Positions 1 to 5,420 of a stretch of 7,488 nt of DNA are shown here, one piece after another. Under the pieces are notes generated by a model. It saw only the letters and a program-made list of their open reading frames with translations. It had not been told where the DNA came from and did no database searches. Both the position numbers and the translations under genes were made by a program. This DNA is from Spirochaetia bacterium. Its GTDB lineage: Bacteria; Spirochaetota; Spirochaetia; DTKZ01. Positions within the stretch are counted from its first letter, which is position 1. Each line of letters starts with the position of its first letter. The stretch lies in assembly GCA_031270615.1 (NCBI GenBank), contig JAISXE010000027.1, positions 1 to 7,488 of the forward strand, read 5' to 3'.

Positions 1-70
1 CGGCGACAGTGTTCTGCGTGGTTGTCGACTTTCCGATGCCGCCTTTTCCGTAGATCGCGATTTTCCTCAT
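1..70 (-). CDS. nifH: Nitrogenase iron protein NifH, N-terminal fragment (cut by window edge)
   Basis: Read on the minus strand from the ATG at 70-68, the first 23 codons give MRKIAIYGKGGIGKSTTTQN followed by TVA. This is the near-invariant start of NifH, with the deviant Walker A P-loop GKGGIGKS at residues 8-15. NifH is the ATP-hydrolysing homodimeric 4Fe-4S protein that passes electrons to the MoFe protein during N2 reduction; it acts in the cytoplasm. Only this N-terminus is visible, so cluster ligands cannot be checked and alternative-nitrogenase (VnfH/AnfH) or BchL-like relatives are not formally excluded. The start is supported by GGAG at 80-77, six bases upstream. A consensus sigma-54 promoter about 60 bp upstream strongly favours a true, regulated nif gene. 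The rest of any nif operon would lie to the left of this window. Confidence 0.93.
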   Translation of the reverse strand, partial: MRKIAIYGKGGIGKSTTTQNTVA

Positions 71-128
71 GTTTCACTCCAAAGTTTTTGCTTGGCGCGC
101 CGCATACACAGCGTTGCCGCTTTATTAG

Positions 129-144
129 AGCAAGAAACGTGCCA
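129..144 (-). promoter_or_regulatory. Sigma-54 (RpoN) promoter of nifH
   Basis: On the minus strand 144-129 reads TGGCAC-GTTTC-TTGCT, an exact match to the sigma-54 -24/-12 consensus TGGCAC-N5-TTGCW with correct spacing. Counting 12 bases on from the -12 C puts the transcription start near position 118. That leaves a leader of about 48 nt before the nifH ATG, with the ribosome-binding GGAG at 80-77. Sigma-54 promoters need an AAA+ enhancer-binding activator, for nif genes usually NifA or an analogue. No canonical NifA site (TGT-N10-ACA) was found upstream. Confidence 0.92.
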
Positions 145-188
145 ACATTTATAAAACGCGGAAATCCAGTTTTTGGGGATGAATTTTG

Positions 189-288
189 GCGAAAAAGCGG
201 GGGTTTTCGGGCTTTGGAGGCGGAAAAAGGGGGTTTTTCGGCGGGAAATCGTGGAAAGGCCAAAAACCGCGATGTGCGCTTTTTGGTC
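189..288. other. G-rich tandem hairpins between nifH promoter and upstream AT-rich cluster
   Basis: Two related units lie in tandem: one at 189-211 (CGAAAA arm, G5-containing loop, TTTTCG arm) and one at about 219-245 (GAAAAA, GGGGG, TTTTTC, then GGCGGG). A third hairpin at 258-288 has arms GGCCAAAAA and TTTTTGGTC, with an inner GCG/CGC pairing. No gene is supported here. The stretch sits where DNA between an enhancer and a sigma-54 promoter would have to loop, so it could be structural or a protein-binding site. It could equally be decayed repeat sequence, since the TTTTTGG/CCAAAAA arms resemble the large hairpin of the MITE in this window. The structure is seen; the role is inferred. Confidence 0.4.
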
Positions 289-296
289 TTATTTCA

Positions 297-357
297 ACAT
301 TAATGTATTTACTTTATTATTAATATACATTATTGTAGTTTATTAATATTAGTACAA
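297..357. promoter_or_regulatory. AT-rich palindrome cluster, candidate activator/operator region for nifH
   Basis: A roughly 60-bp AT-rich island stands out from the GC-rich surroundings. It holds a perfect 10-bp palindrome ACATTAATGT (297-306), an inverted repeat TACA-TTAT-TGTA (326-337), a longer-spaced TTGTA...TACAA pair (333-357), and a 10-bp direct repeat TTATTAATAT at 317-326 and 340-349, 23 bp apart. It lies roughly 180-240 bp upstream of the predicted nifH start, a range compatible with enhancer-binding proteins acting at sigma-54 promoters. None of the motifs matches the classical NifA site, so the binding protein is unknown. Confidence 0.45.
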
Positions 358-432
358 CGATAATGTGTGAAATTGTAGGGATGGTTATTTGACAGTGCGG
401 GCAGACTCTGCGGCGAAAGCATTGCGCGATAC

Positions 433-635
433 GAGAGAAACCACGGACCACACACGCCGAAATAAACGCACGCCCATCAGGGCGTGTCTTTGCCCACCCG
501 GCAACAGGGCGAGAGGCCCAAAAACGGTTCTGTCGTATATAAAGGCGACAGGCCGACAAAGACTGACCAAGACGGACAGGGGAAAAAATTTTGATTTGAA
601 GTCCGCGTCTGTCGGTGGGGTCGGTGGTCTCTTTG
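433..635 (+). repeat. GAC-phased structured repeat, copy A (about 200 bp)
   Basis: The element starts with a degenerate AAACCACGGACCACAC end and finishes with TCGGTGGTCTCTTTG at 621-635, so its ends are roughly inverted. In order it contains: a perfect hairpin CACGCCC-ATCA-GGGCGTG (469-486); an 18-bp block at 501-518 that recurs inverted in copy C (1321-1338); a TGTCGTATA core; and a hairpin module with arms GACGGAC and GTCCGCGTC around an AT-rich centre (571-609). GAC triplets near 553-576 are about 10 bp apart. No open frame of plausible composition runs through it. It abuts the stop of the signal-peptide ORF at 644-712. Related copies lie at 964-1068, 1201-1401, 1602-1642 and 7315-7345. 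Confidence 0.75.
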
Positions 636-643
636 AAATTTAC

Positions 644-712
644 CTAGGCGTGCAGGCTTGCCGCCCCCGCCACGAAAAACAACACCAGCATTGAAAGCAA
701 ATACCTACGCAA
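644..712 (-). pseudogene. Signal-peptide-only ORF (22 codons), probable truncated secreted-protein gene
   Basis: On the minus strand a GGAGG at 724-720, seven bases upstream, precedes a TTG start at 712. The translation begins MRRYLLSMLVL and continues FFVAGAASLHA before a TAG at 646-644. This is a textbook secretory signal: RR n-region, hydrophobic core, and ASLHA matching the A-x-A rule. The stop codon follows the predicted cleavage site directly, and repeat copy A ends nine bases further on, which suggests that element insertion or rearrangement removed the mature part. The frame stays open upstream to an ATG at 820 (58 residues), but that start has no well-spaced ribosome site. A functional leader peptide is the alternative. 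No continuation was identified beyond the repeat. Confidence 0.45.
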
Positions 713-941
713 CCTTAGACCTCCAATCATAAATGAAACGTATAAAAGATAGGTCTCTATGTAAATAGAGGCCCACATTTCCCTTAACCACCATCTGACC
801 CATTGATTTGTGACTTTCATATCAGAAATTTATTCTCCTTCCGGCCAAAATACACTCCGTTATCCAGCAGATACAATAATTTTGCCCGCTACCCGGCAAC
901 CGCCTTCCGAAAGCCCGGAAATCCTGCCGCACCGAATTCCC
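713..941. other. Non-coding stretch with one hairpin; no gene recognised
   Basis: No ORF here is convincing in length or composition. A strong 9-bp hairpin lies at 752-773 (GGTCTCTAT, loop GTAA, ATAGAGGCC, one G-T pair). It sits about 40 bases upstream of the small minus-strand ORF at 644-712 and would fall in its leader. An AAGGAG-like stretch at about 837-842 is 14 or more bases from the nearest ATG. The rest shows no other repeat or RNA gene that I can recognise. Confidence 0.35.
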
Positions 942-963
942 GTTCTCTTTGACGACCCGCGCG

Positions 964-1068
964 GAAGAACCACTGACCTCGCGGAATAAGAAACCACTGA
1001 CCACACAGAAAATACTGGTTTTTGTCGGTGTTTGTCAGTGCCTGTCGGCGTGGTCGGTGGTTTCTTTG
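964..1068 (+). repeat. GAC-phased structured repeat, copy B (short form) with extra half end
   Basis: The core at 988-1068 has terminal inverted repeats: AAGAAACCACTGACCACAC on the left and GTGGTCGGTGGTTTCTT plus TG on the right. An extra left-end half copy (GAAGAACCACTGACC) lies at 964-978, about 23 bp before the main one. A further TTCTCTTTG at about 943-951 resembles a right end. The large central module of copies A and C is absent, so this is a short version. In the right arm, read on the minus strand, GAC triplets recur at intervals of 9, 10 and 10 bp. The right flank (CCCGCATCCCCGTCC, from 1069) matches the sequence beyond copy C once the MITE is removed. It therefore serves as an empty-site paralogue for that insertion. 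Confidence 0.75.
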
Positions 1069-1200
1069 CCCGCATCCCCGTCCGCGCGGGGAAAGTTTTG
1101 GAAGCGTCCACCACATTGCGGGCCATACGAATAACTCTAAACCGCCGGAAGGTTTTTATCAATACCCAAAAGAAACAAATTTACAGGCTTTTCAGCCGGG

Positions 1201-1401
1201 GAAGAGAACCACTGACCGCACTGACGAAGACGGACAGGGGGAAAAAATTTTTAATTTAAAGTCCGTGTTTTTCCGTGCCTGTCGGCCCTTCGACTTTTGT
1301 ATACGACAAGACATTTTCCGGGCCTCTCGCCCTGTTGCGCCGTACAAGCACACGCTACCCGCGTGCCTTTCTTTGGGCGTGTGGGGTCGGTGGTCTCTTT
1401 G
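1201..1401 (-). repeat. GAC-phased structured repeat, copy C (about 200 bp)
   Basis: It begins GAAGAGAACCACTGACC (1201-1217) and ends GGTCGGTGGTCTCTTTG (1385-1401). Inside are an AT-rich hairpin module with arms GACGGAC (1229-1235) and GTCCGT (1261-1266), a GTCGTATAC-type core on the minus strand, an 18-bp block at 1321-1338 that is the exact reverse complement of 501-518 in copy A, and a hairpin CACGC-TACCC-GCGTG (1351-1365). Overall it aligns with copy A in inverted orientation, except that its AT-rich hairpin module keeps the same plus-strand orientation as in A. The hairpin near one end is kept in both copies although loop and stem bases differ. The MITE at 1411 was inserted just beyond its right end. 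Confidence 0.75.
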
Positions 1402-1410
1402 TCTGCCTCC
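1401..1410 (+). repeat. Left target-site duplication of the MITE
   Basis: GTCTGCCTCC lies immediately left of the element and is repeated exactly at 1574-1583 immediately right of it. A perfect 10-bp duplication is a hallmark of transposase-mediated insertion. Duplications of this size are known among some IS4-group elements, but the length alone does not assign a family. Confidence 0.85.
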
Positions 1411-1573
1411 CACTGTCAACCAGTTAAGGCATAGGTCAGCCCGTGGGGCGCCACGGATTGCAGCGGAAATCCCGCAAGCCCCGCAGGGGCTGAGGAATTG
1501 GAGCGGAAAGCCGGGTTTTTGGCGCTCCCGCGCCAAAAAGGCGCAGATATTTTTCTTACCTTAGTTGACAGTG
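1411..1573 (+). mobile_element. 163-bp MITE with terminal inverted repeats and 10-bp target duplication (copy 1)
   Basis: The left end reads CACTGTCAACCAGTTAAGG. The right end, reverse-complemented from 1573, reads CACTGTCAACTAAGG. The first ten bases are identical and the following TAAGG matches after a 4-base gap. The element is flanked by exact GTCTGCCTCC duplications. It encodes no transposase and must be moved in trans, if at all. Internally it is a chain of hairpins: CCGTGG-GGCG-CCACGG (1440-1455), AGCCCC-GCA-GGGGCT (near 1477-1491) and TTTTTGGCGC-TCCC-GCGCCAAAAA (1516-1539). A second copy, about 90% alike by eye and inverted, begins at 7346. The ends loosely recall IS231/IS4-type termini containing TCAACTTAAG; that link is a guess. 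Confidence 0.85.
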
Positions 1574-1583
1574 GTCTGCCTCC
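1574..1583 (+). repeat. Right target-site duplication of the MITE
   Basis: GTCTGCCTCC directly follows the element's final GACAGTG and is identical to 1401-1410. Removing the element and one copy of this duplication restores a continuous CTTTGTCTGCCTCCCCGTCC, which matches the corresponding flank of repeat copy B. Confidence 0.85.
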
Positions 1584-1601
1584 CCGTCCCCGCAGCAAAT
1601 A

Positions 1602-1642
1602 GTTTTTGTCAGTGCCTGTCGGTGTGGTCGGTGGTCTCTTTG
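1602..1642 (+). repeat. GAC-phased repeat, half copy D (right arm only)
   Basis: The right arm starts GTTTTTGTCAGTGCCTGTCGG and runs to TGGTCGGTGGTCTCTTTG. It matches the right arm of copy B but lacks nine bases (GGTGTTTGT) that B has. No left arm precedes it: the sequence upstream is the flank of copy C, carrying the MITE insertion. Reading on the minus strand the repeat stays open in frames giving KRPPTTPTGTDK or QRDHRPHRQALTK. This coding potential belongs to the repeat and not to a gene. Confidence 0.65.
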
Positions 1643-1726
1643 TTTGCCGCCCCAAGAATTGCTGGCTAAAGTTTCCCCAAACCCCGCCGATGAATAATAC
1701 TGAGGGTAATGTAAGGCAACTCTCGC

Positions 1727-1767
1727 GCGGTATGCTGTCAACGTCCAGAAGCATACCGCTTTTTTTT
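1727..1767 (+). terminator. Intrinsic terminator, plus-strand orientation
   Basis: A perfect 10-bp stem, GCGGTATGCT (1727-1736) and AGCATACCGC (1750-1759), encloses a 13-base loop and is followed by eight T residues (1760-1767). This is a strong Rho-independent terminator for transcription running rightward on the plus strand. It lies five bases beyond the stop of the minus-strand DUF115 gene. For that gene it is a 3' hairpin preceded by an A-tract and lacks a U-tract. It may block plus-strand transcription from the repeat region into the antisense strand of the operon, or serve as a 3'-end stabilising hairpin for the operon mRNA. Confidence 0.75.
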
Positions 1768-1771
1768 GCCC

Positions 1772-3556
1772 TCAGGCCCGCGCCGCCCCCGCAAGGATTG
1801 CCCGGTGGTACTTCGCGGATTCCCCCAAAGTCGCGTAGAGCTTTTCCGCGTTCGCCAGCGCCGAGGCCATATCGGCATCCCCCGAAGCCGTGATGCTTTG
1901 CAGGGCCGCCGCCATAAGAAAGCCCGCTATGTCCCTGCATTCAAGGCCAAGTATTTTTTCGTCTATCTCGCCCAGGGCAGCCAGGGCCGTGGGCCGGGCC
2001 GCCGATCCCCGTTTGCGTATGGCCGCGGTCCGCCTTAGGCCCTCATCGCAAAGGCACTCCAGGCGGCCCAACTCCTCCCCCAGGGTTTCCAGCGCCGCCC
2101 CCAGACGCCCCGCGTCTGCTGGCTCTGCCGCGCACCCACGCAGGGCCGCGATACGGGCATCGATCTCGCCCCGCCTTTCGGGCAGGGCCAGGACCTCGCC
2201 CAGGGCCGCAGGCGCGATGCCCCCGACCTTCGCCCCCTGCGCGGACAGGGTAAGGGTTTTCACCGCAGGGTAGCGTTTGGCCTGGAGTTCAAACCACCAG
2301 ATGTAGATAAGCATGCGCATGTCCGAAAGCACCTCGCCGCCTGAGTTGTCCGGCACCATGCGGGGCGACCCGTCATACAGATAGCGGCAGGACTGGGTTT
2401 CCCCCGGCCACAGGCGGCCCGAAAGGGAAAACATCCTGTCCTCAAAGAAGCTCCCCCGGTAGTGGGTGTTTTTCGAGGGGAAACCCAAATCAAGGCCCGC
2501 CATGATGATGGGGCTGCCCCCGATGAGGCGGGCGAAATCCCAGGCGCTGGTGGACACCGAGCCCCCCGCGCCGAGCTTTCCCTTGGGCTGCGTGGCTTCC
2601 TCAAGGTAGCGCCCAAGCGGGAAAATCGAGCCGCCAAGAAAGGTCTTGCCCGGAAGCAGCCGGAATATCCGGGGATGGGTGGAGGACTCCGAAATCAGGA
2701 TGGCTTTCCCCTGCCGCGCCCTGTCCAGGTGCCGCGTGTTCCAGTATTGGGGGTCGACAACCACCACGAAATCGGGTTCGGCCTGGCTGCGCAGGCAGGC
2801 CGCGTAGCTCGTGTCCACGGCAACGAGGAGGCAGCGCTTTCTTATTTCGGCAAGCCGCGGCAGAACCGCGTCAAGCCCGGGACCCGCCGCGGCGACAAGC
2901 ACGGGAAAGCCCGCAAACATCCCCCCGATGTGGCATATTCCGGGACAGCTCCCGATAAGCGCCATGTTGCGGGCAAGGTTGCGCACCCACAGCCTGCCAA
3001 AGCGTTTCAAGGTATTCATGTTGATGTCCCGCCGCGAGGCCAGGCGCGCCAGAACGGCGTCCGCCTTTTTGTAGTAATTCTCGTTCCTGGCATAGACCGG
3101 GCGGAGCCTAAGCACCTGGGGCGCCTCCTCCCCGCACTCGTGCAGGCCCTGGACAAGGGCTTCGGGATCGGCGGCCAAAAGAAGCCGGAAACCCCCGCGC
3201 CGGAACAGGCAGGTAAAATCCCTCAGTTTCAGGGCCGCGTGGAAAAAGGCGGCGTCCGGTTCCACGACAATGGCCCGGCCTTCGGGGCAGGCGGCAAAGA
3301 AGGCCTCGATGTGGTAGCCAAGCCCGAAACCGTACACGACAAGCGTCCGCGGGGCCTGCGGGGAAAGGCTTTGGATAAGCCGCGCGGCCTCCTTTTCCGG
3401 GGAAAACCCGCTGTGGACGTACACCCCGTCCAGGGTGGCGCTTACCTGCCCGTCCCGCGCCGTAAAGGCTTCCAGCCCCGCGCAGCCCTCCGCGATTTTC
3501 GCGGTATCGCAGCCCGCGGCCTCCAGCGCCCGGAGGTTTTCCTCAAGGAAACTCAT
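1772..3556 (-). CDS. DUF115 family protein (Maf / 6-hydroxymethylpterin diphosphokinase MptE-like)
   Basis: The protein has 594 residues. An N-terminal Rossmann-like segment (VYGFGLGYHIEAFF, about 74-87) is followed by the DUF115 core: FPVLVAAAGPGLD (about 217-229), LLVAVDTSYAACL with PDFVVVVDPQ (about 243-270) and GGSVSTSAWDFARLIGG with IIMAGLDLGF (about 331-359). The tail from about 430 is alanine-rich and probably helical. In bacteria this family includes the flagellin-modifying Maf proteins, which attach nonulosonic-acid sugars to flagellin; archaeal relatives act as pterin diphosphokinases. A cytoplasmic glycosyl- or nucleotidyl-transferase role in flagellin or envelope modification is likely, but the substrate cannot be read from sequence. 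The ATG overlaps the ftsI stop (ATGA) and has GGAG five bases upstream inside ftsI, implying translational coupling. It is the last gene of the operon. Confidence 0.85.
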   Translation of the reverse strand: MSFLEENLRALEAAGCDTAKIAEGCAGLEAFTARDGQVSATLDGVYVHSGFSPEKEAARLIQSLSPQAPRTLVVYGFGLGYHIEAFFAACPEGRAIVVEPDAAFFHAALKLRDFTCLFRRGGFRLLLAADPEALVQGLHECGEEAPQVLRLRPVYARNENYYKKADAVLARLASRRDINMNTLKRFGRLWVRNLARNMALIGSCPGICHIGGMFAGFPVLVAAAGPGLDAVLPRLAEIRKRCLLVAVDTSYAACLRSQAEPDFVVVVDPQYWNTRHLDRARQGKAILISESSTHPRIFRLLPGKTFLGGSIFPLGRYLEEATQPKGKLGAGGSVSTSAWDFARLIGGSPIIMAGLDLGFPSKNTHYRGSFFEDRMFSLSGRLWPGETQSCRYLYDGSPRMVPDNSGGEVLSDMRMLIYIWWFELQAKRYPAVKTLTLSAQGAKVGGIAPAALGEVLALPERRGEIDARIAALRGCAAEPADAGRLGAALETLGEELGRLECLCDEGLRRTAAIRKRGSAARPTALAALGEIDEKILGLECRDIAGFLMAAALQSITASGDADMASALANAEKLYATLGESAKYHRAILAGAARA

Positions 3557-5403
3557 CGAAGCTCCAGACTCAGCGTCATTCCTTCGGTAAAGGCCGTCCC
3601 AGGGGGAGGGTCCTGCTTCCAGACCCAGCCGGAACCGTTCAAAAACACTTTTAGGTCCCCTCGGCGCAGGAGCGGAAGCAGGCTGCGTTTTGAATAGCCG
3701 GTAAAATCGGGAACAACCGCCGTTATTTCCGGCAGGCTCATGCGCGGGACGGTGATGCGCCCTGGGTGGTCGATAAGCGTTTCCCCCGCGCGGGAAATCC
3801 CGAGGTAGGGGATAAGGAAATTCGCCACCTCGCCGATTACCGGCGCGGCTATGCGCCCGCCGTAATACTCCCCCCCCCTGGGGCTTTCAATGACGACATA
3901 GGCGATGATGCGGGGGTCCTCGGTCGGGAAAAGCGCGAGGCAGGAGGCGACAAAGGCCGTTTCCGAGTATTTCCCCGTTGCCGGGTCGATGGTCTGCGCG
4001 GTCCCGGTTTTGGTGGAAATGCGGATGCCTTCCAGCGCGGCCTTTTTGCCCGTGCCCGTCTCGGTCACCGAGGCCATGTAATTAACGATGTCCTGGGCCG
4101 AGCCGGGGGAAAGGAGCTGCTTCAAAGGCTCGCGCTCGTACTCCTTCACCAGTTTCCCCTCCGGGGACACGATTTTCTTCACGATGTGCGGCTGGAGGAT
4201 GATGCCCTCGTTGGCCAGGGCGGTCGCGGCCTTCATCATCTGCATGGCCGTCACGGAAATCTCCTGGCCGATTGCGATGGTTGGCTTTGATCTCGGCGAC
4301 CAAAGGCCGGGGGGGCGGAGCATCCCCTCTTCCTCGCCGTTCAGGGGGATGCCGGTGCTTTCCCCGAAACCGAAATGGCCCAGCATGTAATGAAAGGATT
4401 CGGCGTCGATTGTGTCCGAGGCATAGGCGGCCCCGGCGTTGCAGGAAAGGTTAAGAATCCTTTCTATGTTGACGGTTCCGTGCCTGCCCAGGCAGCCGAT
4501 GCGGATCTTCCTGCCGTCGCCTCCGGTGGTCTCGTAGTAGCCGTTGCAGTAAAACGTGCTGTGGGGCGTTATGCCGCCCAGCTCCAGGGCCGCCGCCAGG
4601 GAGAAAACCTTGAACACGGAACCGGGTTCGTACAAAAGCGAGATGGGCTTGTTTTTCGTTTGTTCCGGCCTCAGGTTCGAGATGACATTCGGGTCGTAGT
4701 TCGGCAGGGCCGCGTAGCCCAGCATCTCCCCTGTTTTGGCCTCCATGACAAGAATCATGACGGAGCTGGCCTTGTGGGTTTTCAGGGTTTCCTCCGCTAT
4801 GCTTTCCATGGCGTACTGGACCTGCATGTCGATGGTCAGGAAAACCTGGTTGCCCAAAACAAGGTCCGTATCCTGCCCGACAACGGGGGGGGAAAGCTCC
4901 TGGTTGAAGGTATACTCAAGCCCGTCAAGGCCAATGTTGTCGACGCCCACATAGCCGATAAGGTGCGAGGCAAGGGTGCGGTTGGGGTAATTCCTGCCGA
5001 ACTCGGGTTCCAGGGAAATGCCTTCGAGTTTCCCCTCGGTAAGGTATGCCTGCACCCTGCCGGACTCCGTGGGGCTTATTTTTCTTTTTATGTACAGAAA
5101 CCCCTGGTTTTCGCTGAAACGGGACAAAAGATTCTCCTCGTTCATGCCCAGGGCTTCCGCAAGCAGGCGGGCGGTCTCCGGCGGGTTGGTTACCCAGGGT
5201 ACCCAGGCCGTAACGGAGTCGAGCCGCGTCTGGATGGCGAGGATTTTCCCGTTTCTGTCCAGAATCGGCCCGCGTTCCACGGGCGGCAGGGAAATCTGGC
5301 TGCGCATGCTGATGTGCTCGCCCATCAGCATAATCGCGGCATAGCGGACAAGGAGTATTCCCGAAAAAACGGCAAAAGCCGCCAGAACGATTTTTAAGCG
5401 CAT
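3553..5403 (-). CDS. ftsI: Septal peptidoglycan transpeptidase FtsI (class B PBP, PASTA-like C-terminus)
   Basis: With the ATG at 5403 the protein has 616 residues. It has an N-terminal membrane anchor (about 5-26), the class B dimerisation motif RGPILDRNGK (about 44-53), and a transpeptidase domain with all three active-site motifs: SVFK (Ser262, Lys265), SCN (320-322) and KTGT (465-468). A C-terminal segment (about 563-616, VPDFTGYSKRSLLPLL onward) resembles a single PASTA domain. It cross-links septal peptidoglycan in the periplasm with an FtsW partner. The frame continues to a GTG at 5454, inside lepB, but that start has no ribosome site. The ATG at 5403 has AAAGAGG, though 11 bases away, and lies just past the lepB stop, so I prefer it. 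The stop overlaps the DUF115 start by four bases. Confidence 0.92.
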   Translation of the reverse strand: MRLKIVLAAFAVFSGILLVRYAAIMLMGEHISMRSQISLPPVERGPILDRNGKILAIQTRLDSVTAWVPWVTNPPETARLLAEALGMNEENLLSRFSENQGFLYIKRKISPTESGRVQAYLTEGKLEGISLEPEFGRNYPNRTLASHLIGYVGVDNIGLDGLEYTFNQELSPPVVGQDTDLVLGNQVFLTIDMQVQYAMESIAEETLKTHKASSVMILVMEAKTGEMLGYAALPNYDPNVISNLRPEQTKNKPISLLYEPGSVFKVFSLAAALELGGITPHSTFYCNGYYETTGGDGRKIRIGCLGRHGTVNIERILNLSCNAGAAYASDTIDAESFHYMLGHFGFGESTGIPLNGEEEGMLRPPGLWSPRSKPTIAIGQEISVTAMQMMKAATALANEGIILQPHIVKKIVSPEGKLVKEYEREPLKQLLSPGSAQDIVNYMASVTETGTGKKAALEGIRISTKTGTAQTIDPATGKYSETAFVASCLALFPTEDPRIIAYVVIESPRGGEYYGGRIAAPVIGEVANFLIPYLGISRAGETLIDHPGRITVPRMSLPEITAVVPDFTGYSKRSLLPLLRRGDLKVFLNGSGWVWKQDPPPGTAFTEGMTLSLELR

Positions 5404-5420
5404 GGAGCGATAGACCTCTT

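Noticed and set aside
129..380. Classical NifA upstream activator site TGT-N10-ACA
   Set aside because: I checked the TGT and ACA occurrences in the AT-rich island; none has the ten-base spacing.
389..397. TTGACAGTG resembling a MITE end, or a TTGACA -35 box
   Set aside because: Only nine bases match the element terminus with no partner end, and no -10 box lies at the proper distance.
1022..1564. 180-codon open frame through repeats B, C and the MITE
   Set aside because: It runs through three separate repeat units, is biased to their composition, and has no ribosome site or domain.
433..1642. CRISPR array
   Set aside because: The repeats differ in length, orientation and content, with internal inversions and no regular unique spacers.
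2462..3697. Long open frame on the plus strand opposite the DUF115 gene (411 codons)
   Set aside because: It lies antisense to a clear family member, has no recognisable motif, and its composition is that expected from the mirror of GC-rich codons.
4375..5397. Long open frame on the plus strand opposite ftsI (340 codons)
   Set aside because: It is antisense to a gene with all three PBP active-site motifs and shows no domain of its own.
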